Source of the DNA: G963665975 sp963665975 | Lineage (GTDB): Bacteria; Bacteroidota; Rhodothermia; Rhodothermales; Bin80 | NCBI GenBank assembly: GCA_963665975.1 | Contig: OY762508.1 | Coordinates: forward strand, 1,674,001-1,738,000 | Reading direction: 5' to 3' | Length of the DNA stretch: 64,000 nt | Shown: positions 1 through 8,807 of the stretch, piece after piece | How the letters are laid out: every line of letters starts with the position of its first letter | Numbering within the stretch: position 1 is the first letter of the stretch | Program-made: the position numbers and the translations under genes | The notes under the pieces: generated by a model | What the model was told of the DNA's origin: nothing | Seen by the model: the letters and a program-made list of their open reading frames with translations, nothing else | Database searches by the model: none

Positions 1-352
1 GGCTACCCGCCACACCGGCCTGCTCGGTAATGTCTGTGAAGGAGAATCCGCCATCATTCCGATACAGCCGGTTAGAAACCTGATTACCAGTCAGAAAGAC
101 ATCGAGGAGGCCGTCGCCATCAATATCCCCGAGGGCAACGCCTCCGCCGTTATAGAAATTTCTGTACCGGTACACATTGAATTCGTAAGCATAGCCTAGC
201 GTGTTTTCGAAGGTGATATGGGTCTGCGCGGAGTCCACAAGCTCGAACAAGGGCCCGGAGGGCGGCTTGCTGCATGCCCAGGCCAAGAGACCCGCCAGTG
301 CAACACATGCAAGCATGCGCCTGGGTATCGATCTGTGGTTACCTGTCCGCAT
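1..352 (-). CDS. FG-GAP/UnbV-type lipoprotein, N-terminal part (runs off window)
   Basis: Reading the minus strand from position 352 gives an N-terminus with two arginines, a hydrophobic stretch and a lipobox ending in Cys (LLAWACS), then a segment closely resembling the start of the complete FG-GAP protein at 938-2821: a FYNGGGVALGDIDGDG-like calcium-binding repeat and LTGNQVSNRLY. The rest lies beyond base 1. I chose ATG 352 because it gives a proper signal peptide; an internal ATG at 316 is the alternative. The start overlaps the end of the upstream lipoprotein gene by 14 bases, which suggests translational coupling. It is probably a surface or periplasmic lipoprotein of the VCBS/FG-GAP beta-propeller family, a paralogue of the gene two positions upstream. 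Function unknown. Confidence 0.75.
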   Translation of the reverse strand, partial: MRTGNHRSIPRRMLACVALAGLLAWACSKPPSGPLFELVDSAQTHITFENTLGYAYEFNVYRYRNFYNGGGVALGDIDGDGLLDVFLTGNQVSNRLYRNDGGFSFTDITEQAGVAGS

Positions 353-935
353 CACGCTCTTCAATCATGGCTTTCTCCGCCAGCAGGTCCGTGATCATGG
401 CGAGGACCTCGGTATCGGAGTACTTCATGACAAGAATACGCCGGTTACCGTCCACTTTCACGAACTGTCGCTGTGGCCCAAACGCCGTTACTGTGCTACC
501 ATGCTCGAAGAAGCCCTTCCCATACCATCGTTCCAGCAGTGCGAGGACATCCAGCTGCAGGCTGTCCGAGGACAGTCTCTTGGCCCACGGCGCCCAATCG
601 TCATAGCCGAACCGCACGCGCATCTGGTAAATCCTGTCCGCAGAGAAATCCGGATAGAAGAGCATCGTCGCGGGATAGGGCAGCGCCTCCGGGAGCTTGT
701 ACTGTACGTTTTGATTCTGGGGCCCCTGCATGACCAATCCCCGGCGGTTCAACGCCCAACTGCTGTCGTAGAACGCCTGTTTCGACATTCCCAATGCGTA
801 GCTCAGAAACAGCGTGTCAAACCGCGCACCCGTTGCCAACTCGCGCGCCACGATCCTGTCATAGGCGCTTCGCTGGTCACACCCGATGACCAGGAGGGTA
901 AGGCACACCGCAACAATGAGGTTTCTGCACAGCAT
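339..935 (-). CDS. Conserved hypothetical lipoprotein
   Basis: This 198-residue protein starts with a hydrophobic signal and a lipobox ending in Cys19 (LLVIGC), so it should be lipid-anchored. I recognise no domain. The mature part is mixed alpha/beta with several aromatic residues (RWYGKGFFEHG, VRFGYDDWAPW). It begins 2 bases after the FG-GAP gene ends and overlaps the start of the next FG-GAP gene by 14 bases, so the three are surely one transcript. Its position between two FG-GAP/UnbV lipoproteins suggests a partner in the same surface complex; that is inference from context only. Confidence 0.7.
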   Translation of the reverse strand: MLCRNLIVAVCLTLLVIGCDQRSAYDRIVARELATGARFDTLFLSYALGMSKQAFYDSSWALNRRGLVMQGPQNQNVQYKLPEALPYPATMLFYPDFSADRIYQMRVRFGYDDWAPWAKRLSSDSLQLDVLALLERWYGKGFFEHGSTVTAFGPQRQFVKVDGNRRILVMKYSDTEVLAMITDLLAEKAMIEERDADR

Positions 936-937
936 GA

Positions 938-2821
938 CTACGGAGACTCACTGGAACTGTCAGATGCGCCCTGCGCGAGACGCAACCGTTGATTGACGGG
1001 TATGTCCCGCAGCGTGATCGTGTTTCCGTCCGGCCAGCGTACTACCAGAGAGTCTACAAGGCCTGAGTGTACCCGCGCTCCAAAGCCAACGCTGAGCGTA
1101 TGATCCACGGTTGACTGGAACCCCCGCACGGGCTGCTGTTCTACGTACCACTGCGTGCCGCCATGCCAGAACGTCAACTGCGCGCCCGTAGCCTGCGTAT
1201 TGGGAATGCGCCCGTTCACGTCTACCTGCAGCCAGCTTCTGTCCGGGTGGCGCTCTGTCGCGTGGTTGCGATATACAAAGGCGGACATGTTCACGTTGTT
1301 GACCACCAGGTCCAGGTCTCCGTCGTTATCCAGATCGCCGTAGGCTGATCCGTTCGAATAGCTCTGCTCGGCGAGTCCCCAATCCTGGCTGACGTCCCGA
1401 AAACGCATGGTTGCGTCACCGGCAAACATGAAATTGGCGATCGGAAAAGACGGGATATGGGAGAGCAGCTCCAGGATGGGCTCTTCTTCCCTCAGAAAGA
1501 TCGCGCGCAACGTATCCGCATTCGATACACGGGTGATGAAGTCCTGATCGAGGAGATCCTTGTATATTCCGTTTGGCACAAACAGGTCTCGGTGCCCATC
1601 GAGATCAAAATCAGCAAACAGCCCACCCCAACTCCAATCCGTGGCCTCTATGCCTGACAGCCGGCCGACTTCACTGAAATACACCAGATCACCAGACTCC
1701 TGATGCTGTGGACCCCGGTTTAGCTGTAAGGTATTCCGGGTTTCCTGGTAATGGTACCCATCGCGAACGATGGCGTCAAATTCCTCCCAGGGGTGGAACG
1801 CTATCTTGGACTGCAGCCGGTTCATGGCCTGCGGGAGCATGTCGGACACGAATATTTCCGGATAGCCGTCGCTGTTCAAGTCCGCGATATCTCCCCCCAT
1901 GGAGCTCAGGCTGATTGCTCCAACCAGACTGGGAAGCACCTCGTCAAATCCGCCGTCCTGACGGTTGAGATACAGGTAGTCACGCTCAAAGAAATCGTTC
2001 GACACGTACATATCCGGCCAACCGTCGCGATTTACATCTCCCACCGATATGCCCAGCCCAAATCCAATGCCACTGCTGTATATGCCAGCTTCGCCGGTAA
2101 CATCGGAAAACGGCACCGGTGCGCTCGTGGCGAAATGATCGCCAACAAGTTCATTGCGGAAGAGCCTGTTGCCGCCATGTGGATCGCGCACAGCGCGCAA
2201 TCCCGGCCTGCGCTCCATCTCGTCCAGTGATCGCACCGGATTGCTGAGCAGATACATGTCAAGATCCCCGTCCGCGTCGTAGTCCAGAAACGAAGCGTGA
2301 ATCGACAACCCTGATACGGCGAGACCATATGCCTCCGCCTGCTCGGTGAACGTGCGATCGGTGTTGTTGATGAACAATTCGTTGTGTCTGCGTGCGCCGC
2401 CTGGAGGCCCGGACTTGCACAGATAAATATCGAGCCATCCGTCTCCGTTTATGTCTGCCATGCTGACGCCGGTCGTCCATATACCATCGGACGCCAACCC
2501 CGACTCATCCGTGATATCCTCGAACCGGAAATCCCCCTTGTTCAGATACAGTCTGCTCGAAACCTGATTGCCGGTAAAGAAGACATCTTTCCTCCCATCG
2601 TTGTCGATATCTCCGATCGCAACCCCGCCACCGTTGTAATAATTCCTGAATAGATAGGTATTGAGTTCTTCTGTCGGACGCAGGACGTTGGCAAAATCGA
2701 TGCCGGTGCGTGCGGCTTCCAGTTTTTCAAACAGGAATTCTGTTTCGCCTTGCTGGACGCACCCTCCCAAGAGTGCAAGCAGCAAGACCGGGAGCGCAGG
2801 TGGGATACCCTCTCTCTGCAT
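938..2821 (-). CDS. FG-GAP/VCBS repeat lipoprotein with ASPIC/UnbV C-terminal domain
   Basis: The 627-residue protein has a signal peptide with lipobox Cys21 (LLGGC). At least seven FG-GAP/VCBS repeats carry the calcium-binding signature D-x-[DN]-x-D-G, for example GDIDNDGRKDVFF near residue 72, GDVNRDGWPDMYVSND and GDLDNDGDLDLVVNN. The last ~80 residues (from about 540) fit the ASPIC/UnbV domain, with GFQSTVDHTLSVGFG and VVRWPDG. Members of this CRTAC1-like family often sit next to SusC/SusD in Bacteroidota; many homologues there exceed 1,000 residues, so this is a shorter form. It follows SusC, SusD and LmbE on the same strand, 118 bases after LmbE. The likely role is surface binding of a glycan or glycoconjugate, not demonstrated. 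Confidence 0.85.
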   Translation of the reverse strand: MQREGIPPALPVLLLALLGGCVQQGETEFLFEKLEAARTGIDFANVLRPTEELNTYLFRNYYNGGGVAIGDIDNDGRKDVFFTGNQVSSRLYLNKGDFRFEDITDESGLASDGIWTTGVSMADINGDGWLDIYLCKSGPPGGARRHNELFINNTDRTFTEQAEAYGLAVSGLSIHASFLDYDADGDLDMYLLSNPVRSLDEMERRPGLRAVRDPHGGNRLFRNELVGDHFATSAPVPFSDVTGEAGIYSSGIGFGLGISVGDVNRDGWPDMYVSNDFFERDYLYLNRQDGGFDEVLPSLVGAISLSSMGGDIADLNSDGYPEIFVSDMLPQAMNRLQSKIAFHPWEEFDAIVRDGYHYQETRNTLQLNRGPQHQESGDLVYFSEVGRLSGIEATDWSWGGLFADFDLDGHRDLFVPNGIYKDLLDQDFITRVSNADTLRAIFLREEEPILELLSHIPSFPIANFMFAGDATMRFRDVSQDWGLAEQSYSNGSAYGDLDNDGDLDLVVNNVNMSAFVYRNHATERHPDRSWLQVDVNGRIPNTQATGAQLTFWHGGTQWYVEQQPVRGFQSTVDHTLSVGFGARVHSGLVDSLVVRWPDGNTITLRDIPVNQRLRLAQGASDSSSESP

Positions 2822-2939
2822 CCGGGTGCCTCACGATCGATCGGCTACATGTCCCGGTTGGACAGTACGCTAGAACGGCGTGTTCCTGTATCGCTGTTAG
2901 CACGCCTTGGCCTTGCGACCATTTCCTGGAAGCCACGCC

Positions 2940-3731
2940 TCAGCGAAACAGATCATTCGCACTCTCTGAGGGGGCTGCGAATGGGCGAAAATGAATTGCG
3001 TTATTCAACTCCTCCAGTCGCGTCTGCATCCATTGAGCCGCTTCCGGTGGAAATTGCGACGCATGGCATTGCCACGCCTCGAGCGCGGTCGCGCCATCTT
3101 CATCCGTGAACGCTACGCGCACAGTCAGGTATTTCTCCTGCACGCCACGCAACACCCGATTTTCTTCTGTTAACTGTGACGCCGGCGTGCCATAATAGTA
3201 TAGCGCTGGCGGCTCCTCCCAATCTTGGCTGACATAGACCTGCGTAACGGATGAGCCCACCAACTGATGATCCATGTGGTTGCTAACGCCATCGGGTCCA
3301 AATGTAATGATGGCGTCCGGCTGCCGTTCGCGAATAATGCGCTCCAGATCCCTGAGTAACCCCTGCAACTGGGGCGTAAACCCGTCGTATCCCTCCGCTG
3401 AATTGAACTGGTCGTAATACTCTAAATGAATCAATTCAATTCCTAACGTAGAAGCAGCACACTGCAGTTCCTCCCTGCGAATGGCTGCGAGCCCGTCCCC
3501 GGCTTCCAGCCCCGAAAACTCATTCGTGCCGAGCCGACCGTCGGTGGCCGTTACCAGAACCACGTCGTCCCCTTCCCGCGCGTAGCGCGCCAGCACCGGG
3601 CCGACTAGCCCCTCATCATCCGGATGCGCAAAAATGGCCATCAGCACCCGGGCGTCCTGGGCATGGGCATCCGACGGGACCCATAGGGTTCCAAGTACCA
3701 ACAGGCATACCCAACCTGCGCAACGCGCCAC
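2940..3731 (-). CDS. Exported LmbE/PIG-L family deacetylase-like hydrolase
   Basis: The protein carries the zinc-site motif AHPDDE (residues 35-40, with H36, D38 and D39 as probable ligand and catalytic residues) and a later NHMDH segment supplying the third ligand. This is the signature of the PIG-L/LmbE fold, which removes acetyl groups from N-acetylglucosamine-type sugars. I place the start at GTG 3731: it gives a 263-residue protein with a clean signal peptide ending SDAHAQ, and GAGG lies about 8 bases upstream. The open frame continues upstream to 3833 but that overlaps SusD and adds no plausible signal. It lies 13 bases after susD, so it probably acts on an amino sugar taken up by the SusCD pair. 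Confidence 0.85.
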   Translation of the reverse strand: MARCAGWVCLLVLGTLWVPSDAHAQDARVLMAIFAHPDDEGLVGPVLARYAREGDDVVLVTATDGRLGTNEFSGLEAGDGLAAIRREELQCAASTLGIELIHLEYYDQFNSAEGYDGFTPQLQGLLRDLERIIRERQPDAIITFGPDGVSNHMDHQLVGSSVTQVYVSQDWEEPPALYYYGTPASQLTEENRVLRGVQEKYLTVRVAFTDEDGATALEAWQCHASQFPPEAAQWMQTRLEELNNAIHFRPFAAPSESANDLFR

Positions 3732-3744
3732 GCTGTACCTCGCC

Positions 3745-5412
3745 CTAGTAGCCAGGGTTCTGCACCAGGTTCGAGTTTGTCTCCAACTGCCCCCTGGGAA
3801 TGGGACCCACATTGCGATAGGCCCCCGACACATCCTTGAACTGCCAGGGATCGTTGTACTTGGTCTCCCCGCCCTCGGTGCCGGCGAAACGAATCAGGTC
3901 CTGGCGCCGAGTCTGCTCCCAGAACATTTCGCGGCCGCGCTCGGCGATCAGCTTGTCTGGATCCAGCGCCGTGAACGGGTGCACGCCGGACCGCATCCGT
4001 ACCTGGTTTACGAGGGCAAGCGCCTCCCCGCTGCCGGGGTTCTGACGCCACAGCGCTTCCGCTTTCAGGAGCAGCACATCGGCGTACCGATAAATGACAA
4101 AGTCATTGTTCAAACTGCTTCCGATGCCGCTCTCGAACTGGTACTTGCCGATGCGTGCTCCACACTGGCGGCAGGCCACGGCTTCCAGATCGTTCATCGC
4201 AGGCGTAAACGTAAGCGGCGGGCCGTTGAGGTCAAAATCGGAGTAAATGCCAGTATCGGTGATGCGCTCTCCGGCGGCCGTGTACTGAGGTCCAACAATG
4301 AAGTTACCCAGCCGATCGTCCATCGTGCCCTGCAAGCGCTCAAGACCGGCATCGTCTGCCGTCGGCTGCACGCCCCAAACCTCGCCTTGTGGACCGGGAT
4401 TCTGCTCCGGATCAATGACCGACTCATACACCTTCTGCGTCGCAGACCATCCGTTCCACGGCTGGAACTGGAAGTTGTAGGTGTTCTGACTGCCATAGTG
4501 GAACGTCATTTGATGCAGGTTGAACCCTCCCAGGAAGACGGCATCAAATGGCACGACGAAGATATTTTCGGGAGACCCCTCGTTGGAGACAGAAAAGTTG
4601 TCGTGGTAATTCGGTGACAGGCTATAATCGCCGGAGTTGATGATGGCGTTCAGATGCGTCAGGGCATCACTCCAGCGCGCCGTACCGGTATATACTTCCG
4701 CATTCATGTAGAGCTTGGCGAGCGTCATATGCGCCACATTCTGGTTCATGCGGGCATAGGTGGAACGCACGTCCATGCTGAGGTTGCCGATGTTGCTTTG
4801 CAATTCGCTCTCGACAAAGTCGAAGACCATCCGGCGGCCTTGCGCAAAATCGCCCGACGGCTGCGACGGAGCTTCGTCAGCGTCTGCGAAGCTGGTTACG
4901 ATCGGCACATTGCCGAACGCATCCAGGAGGAAGTAATAGTAGAATGCCCGCATGGCCAGCAGCTCTGAAATGAATGCTGCTGCGGCAGCAGGATCGGCAG
5001 CGCCCGACTCGACAGCAGACTCGAACTGGAAGATCAGCCGGTTGGCATTGTTCACTCCAGAGAAATAGTTCCCCCATACCCCGTTGAAGGTCCCGTCATC
5101 AGACGTCCACTGGTGGCTGTTGACGCGATACCAGAACCCGCCTTCCGACCAGTCCTGGCCGCGAGCCGGAACGATGACCTCGTCCGTCGTCGCTTCGCTG
5201 AGCTGGGCGGGTCCGCCGCCCCCACCGACCGCCGTTAGCGGGCTGTAGGCATCACCCAGCGCGGATACGAATTGCTGATCGGTCTGGAAGAAGGATTCTG
5301 CGGTGACTTGGCTGTCAACCGGTTCCGTAAGGTCGGTGCAACCTGCAACGAACAGTAGCATGCACGTGGCAAGGACTATTGAGCGCTGCGAGATGAGTCT
5401 GTAGGTAGACAC
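3745..5412 (-). CDS. SusD/RagB family outer-membrane nutrient-binding lipoprotein
   Basis: A 555-residue lipoprotein with lipobox Cys25 (LLFVAGC) and the SusD-type helical (TPR-like) body; the C-terminus has the typical NQVRMRSGVHPF, ERGREMFWEQTRRQDLIRF and YNDPWQFKD segments of RagB/SusD. SusD proteins lid the SusC barrel and bind oligosaccharides on the cell surface. I prefer GTG 5412 because GGAGG stands 8 bases before it and it puts the signal peptide right at the N-terminus. ATG 5469 is in frame but has no ribosome-binding site and adds 19 residues without signal character. It lies 62 bases after susC and is co-directional with LmbE and the FG-GAP genes. Confidence 0.92.
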   Translation of the reverse strand: MSTYRLISQRSIVLATCMLLFVAGCTDLTEPVDSQVTAESFFQTDQQFVSALGDAYSPLTAVGGGGGPAQLSEATTDEVIVPARGQDWSEGGFWYRVNSHQWTSDDGTFNGVWGNYFSGVNNANRLIFQFESAVESGAADPAAAAAFISELLAMRAFYYYFLLDAFGNVPIVTSFADADEAPSQPSGDFAQGRRMVFDFVESELQSNIGNLSMDVRSTYARMNQNVAHMTLAKLYMNAEVYTGTARWSDALTHLNAIINSGDYSLSPNYHDNFSVSNEGSPENIFVVPFDAVFLGGFNLHQMTFHYGSQNTYNFQFQPWNGWSATQKVYESVIDPEQNPGPQGEVWGVQPTADDAGLERLQGTMDDRLGNFIVGPQYTAAGERITDTGIYSDFDLNGPPLTFTPAMNDLEAVACRQCGARIGKYQFESGIGSSLNNDFVIYRYADVLLLKAEALWRQNPGSGEALALVNQVRMRSGVHPFTALDPDKLIAERGREMFWEQTRRQDLIRFAGTEGGETKYNDPWQFKDVSGAYRNVGPIPRGQLETNSNLVQNPGY

Positions 5413-5474
5413 GAGTACGCCCTCCGGGTTTGCTGGTCGTTTAGGTAAGGGTCGGGGTTGAATTCCCATGTCAA

Positions 5475-8400
5475 TCAGAGAGTAAGGTTAACGCCCAAGC
5501 TTATCGAGCGGGTGGTGAACCATTCGATTCTCCGCTCAATGCCGGGAGCCAATGAACCGCCGCTGGAGCCTTGCTCCGACTGGCCCTGGTTACGATCTAC
5601 ATAGCGCACCTGCGGGTTGAGTCCGCTGTAGCCCGTTATGGTAAGCAGATTGTTGCCCGAGATGTATACACGGAGCCGTTCGAATGGCGTGCTGGCCATC
5701 TTCGATGCCGGCACGTTGTAGCCGATACTGGCATTGTTGATGCGGACGTAATCCCCATTTTCGATGTACCGGCTCGACCAGCGTGGATCATCCCTTAGAT
5801 CCTCCAGATCGAAGGCATCCGAAAGTACGTTGTACGAAGAAATCTGTTTGGGCACGCTGTAGAAGAGGCTGAACATGTTGGCCAACTGGTGCCCAAATAC
5901 TCCTTCGATAAACATGCTGAAGTCAAAATCGCCGTAGCTCACCTGGTTTGTCCATCCCAACTGGAAGTCGGGGAGCCCGTTGCCAAGAATCTGCTCATCG
6001 TCCGGGAACGAAAGCCCGCCATACTCGACTTCAGTTCCGTCGGGCTTCAGGAAGAGCCATTGACCATCATCTCCTATTCTGGAGAATTTGGGTCCCCACA
6101 ACTGTCCGATTGGCTCGCCTTCCTTAATCCGGATCAGATCCGGATTGTTCAGGCCTGGAGAACCTGGGCTAGCCAGATATTGCACCTCCTCGGTGACGTA
6201 TTTATTCAGATTGGTCTGCGAATACACAGACGCAATCACACCTGTATTCCACATCAGGCTACCTTCGGGCCGACCAATCCGGGGCAGAACATCGAAGTCG
6301 AGCGACATTTCCAGACCGCTGGTCTCCAGTTCACCGACATTCGTCCACGTACGACCAAAGAGATTCGGTGGCACCGGCACGCCGACTTCGAACAAGAGGT
6401 CGGATGTCGTAGCCCTGTACGCATCAATCCGGCCGCTTAGGCGGAAGTCGAGGGCGACAAAGTCCGCACCGATGTTGACTTCCGTTTTCTCCTCCCACTT
6501 CAGGTCCGGATTGGAGTTACTGACCGGTCCAAAGCTCTGGATGAATTGGCCATTGACGAAGAAGTTGCCCGCAGGCGCGAATCGCTGGAGCGAGAGGCCG
6601 CTCGAAGGAGCATCCTGACCCGTCTTGCCAATACTGCCACGTAGCCTGAGGGAGTTCAGGAACGGAATTTCCGTGAGTTCCGATACTTCAACGCCGACTC
6701 CGACAGACCAGAAGGTCCCCCACTTGTTGTCGGCGCCAAACCGACTGGAGCCTTCGCGGCGCAGGCTGGCGTTGACAAAGATTGCGCCTTGGTAATTCAC
6801 GTTGGCTCGGCCGAATGCGCCGATCAGCCGGTGCGTGCTCCGGAAGCTGCCCACGTTGCCTTCGCCCTGGTTGAAGTCCTGGGCGAAGGTGAAGTTGTTG
6901 AACTCGACGTTATCCGCGATGAAGTCCCCACCGCCCGCGTTAAAGCCTTCGTCCACGAAATCGTTGTAGGAGTACCCTGCAATAGCTTCCAGATTGAGGT
7001 CCGGGTTCAGATCCTGCGCAAAGTGCAAGGTCATTTCGAAGAGTTCGTTGCTGCGATCCACGTAGGCCTGTTCGGCGCGGCCTGGACCCCGGGCCGCCTG
7101 CGTGGCGCCGCCGCGCACCTTGTGCTGGCGCGAATAGAAATTCCTGCGGATCTGATCCTCTGACTGCAGGGAGTACTGCGCGGCTACCGACAGGTTGGGC
7201 ACCAAAGCGCTCAAGTCGTACTCCCCACGCAGAAGCCCACTGAAGAACTTGTCCTCACCAAGCCGCTTGCCCTCCTCTATGATGGCTACCGGGTTGAAAT
7301 AGTTGAACAGCGGTTGTTCGAAGTAGCCACCCGTATTCTCGAAGCCGTCCGCCGTAACGGGCGCTGTGGGATTCATGATGCCGGCAAACTTGAAAGCATC
7401 AGCGAATCCGTAATTCGCCTCTTTGTTCGTGGCCGCAAGCTGTATGGTGATTTCCAAGTCGCGATCCATGGCCCACTGCGTAAAGTTCAGTCGTCCGCCG
7501 ATCTCCTGAAACCCGGTATACCGCTGGATGCCGTTGCGATCACGGAAATTGCCCGATACTCGGTACACGGTGTTTTCCGAGCCTCCGCTGAGCGCCAGGG
7601 AATGCACCATGTTGGACCCTGGCTGCGTCACCTCCTTGAACCATTCCGTGTTGGCGCCCAGATCTGGAGCATTGAGCCCAGTATTCGCCGACAAACGCCG
7701 ATACTCCTCTGCAGTCAATACGTCCAGGCGGTTCTCAATGCCTTCGAACGTGTAATAGGCATTGTAGGACACCGCTACCCCTTCACCGGCCTCGCCGGAC
7801 TTGGTGGTAACCAGTATGACGCCAGCAGAGCCTCGCGTGCCGAATATGGCGGCGGCGGATGCATCTTTCAGCACGTCAATCGACTCAATGTCGTTGGGGT
7901 CCAAATTATCCAGACTCGCACCGACAATGCCGTCAACGACAACCAGCGGCTCCTGGTTGGCGCCGAAGGACGAGATTCCCCGCAGCCGCACTTCCGCATC
8001 ATCGTTCGGGTTGCCATTCCGGGTTGTAACCTGGAGACCGGCCACCTTACCCTGTATCAGTTCCGTCGGCGAATTCACGTTTCCGGAAACAAAGTCGTCC
8101 TCATCGAGACTCGCGACCGAGCCCGTAATGGCCCGCCGTTCCTGGGTGCCGTACCCGGTCACCACGATCTCGCCGCCGACATCATAGGTCGTCTCCACCA
8201 TCACCACGTAGACCTGAGATCGACCACCGATGGCCACTTCCCGCGTTTCAAAGCCCAGGAACGAGAATACCAGCGTGTCCGAGAGTGAGGGGACGCTCAG
8301 ACTGAACGCGCCGTTGACGTCACTCGCTGTGCCCTGGGCCGGACTACCCTTCACAAAGACATTAACTCCGGGAAGCGGTTGGGCATCGGGGTCCTCGACC

Positions 8401-8495
8401 GTGCCCGAAACCTGTTCCTGACCGAACACACTGGTCGGCGCCAGAAGCAAGGCGAGAAGTGCAACGAACGACAGTTGTGCAGCTTTCTCCTTCAT
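5475..8495 (-). CDS. SusC/RagA family TonB-linked outer-membrane transporter
   Basis: A 1,006-residue protein: signal peptide (1-25), a carboxypeptidase-regulatory-like domain (about 27-110, VSGTVEDPDAQPLPGVNVFV), then the plug with GYGTQERRAITGSV and the SusC signature around IESIDVLKDASAAAIFGTRG (near 205-225), followed by a long beta-barrel with aromatic-rich turns. SusC proteins import oligosaccharides or peptides using TonB energy. AAGGA sits a few bases before ATG 8495. It heads the minus-strand run SusC-SusD-LmbE-FG-GAP-lipoprotein-FG-GAP; the substrate cannot be read from the sequence. No sigma/anti-sigma or two-component regulator is seen beside it. Confidence 0.93.
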   Translation of the reverse strand: MKEKAAQLSFVALLALLLAPTSVFGQEQVSGTVEDPDAQPLPGVNVFVKGSPAQGTASDVNGAFSLSVPSLSDTLVFSFLGFETREVAIGGRSQVYVVMVETTYDVGGEIVVTGYGTQERRAITGSVASLDEDDFVSGNVNSPTELIQGKVAGLQVTTRNGNPNDDAEVRLRGISSFGANQEPLVVVDGIVGASLDNLDPNDIESIDVLKDASAAAIFGTRGSAGVILVTTKSGEAGEGVAVSYNAYYTFEGIENRLDVLTAEEYRRLSANTGLNAPDLGANTEWFKEVTQPGSNMVHSLALSGGSENTVYRVSGNFRDRNGIQRYTGFQEIGGRLNFTQWAMDRDLEITIQLAATNKEANYGFADAFKFAGIMNPTAPVTADGFENTGGYFEQPLFNYFNPVAIIEEGKRLGEDKFFSGLLRGEYDLSALVPNLSVAAQYSLQSEDQIRRNFYSRQHKVRGGATQAARGPGRAEQAYVDRSNELFEMTLHFAQDLNPDLNLEAIAGYSYNDFVDEGFNAGGGDFIADNVEFNNFTFAQDFNQGEGNVGSFRSTHRLIGAFGRANVNYQGAIFVNASLRREGSSRFGADNKWGTFWSVGVGVEVSELTEIPFLNSLRLRGSIGKTGQDAPSSGLSLQRFAPAGNFFVNGQFIQSFGPVSNSNPDLKWEEKTEVNIGADFVALDFRLSGRIDAYRATTSDLLFEVGVPVPPNLFGRTWTNVGELETSGLEMSLDFDVLPRIGRPEGSLMWNTGVIASVYSQTNLNKYVTEEVQYLASPGSPGLNNPDLIRIKEGEPIGQLWGPKFSRIGDDGQWLFLKPDGTEVEYGGLSFPDDEQILGNGLPDFQLGWTNQVSYGDFDFSMFIEGVFGHQLANMFSLFYSVPKQISSYNVLSDAFDLEDLRDDPRWSSRYIENGDYVRINNASIGYNVPASKMASTPFERLRVYISGNNLLTITGYSGLNPQVRYVDRNQGQSEQGSSGGSLAPGIERRIEWFTTRSISLGVNLTL

Positions 8496-8807
8496 GGTCC
8501 TTAGATGTTTGTGACGAAAGAGTAAATTGGACGAGCCCCGGTCGAATCACGTGACCAGATCTGAGTGAAGCCGGCTCCACGTATTGGGCTCCCCTGCAGA
8601 CTGTCCCGAATCGCCGAGCCTATTCTGCCTGATGAGACAAGGAAATCTACTACGAACGTTCATCATGTGGCAAGTGAAACCGGTTCCTTCGCTATATCTT
8701 CATATTTCGTTGCGAGCCAACCAAGGAATGAATTCGTGGGACCATACAACAATAACAGTGAGATACCTGTCGGCATTTCGCCAGTGTCCCTGCTTCCACA
8801 GTTTACC
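8496..8807. other. Intergenic region before susC
   Basis: These 312 bases lie between the start of the SusC gene and the end of the GH4 gene, both read on the minus strand. I find no open frame worth calling, no tRNA and no strong hairpin. The susC promoter is expected here but I could not pick out a convincing Bacteroidota-type -33/-7 pair. Confidence 0.4.

Noticed and set aside
3634..4617. Plus-strand open frame of 327 codons
   Set aside because: Antisense shadow of susD and the LmbE gene, a by-product of high GC content.
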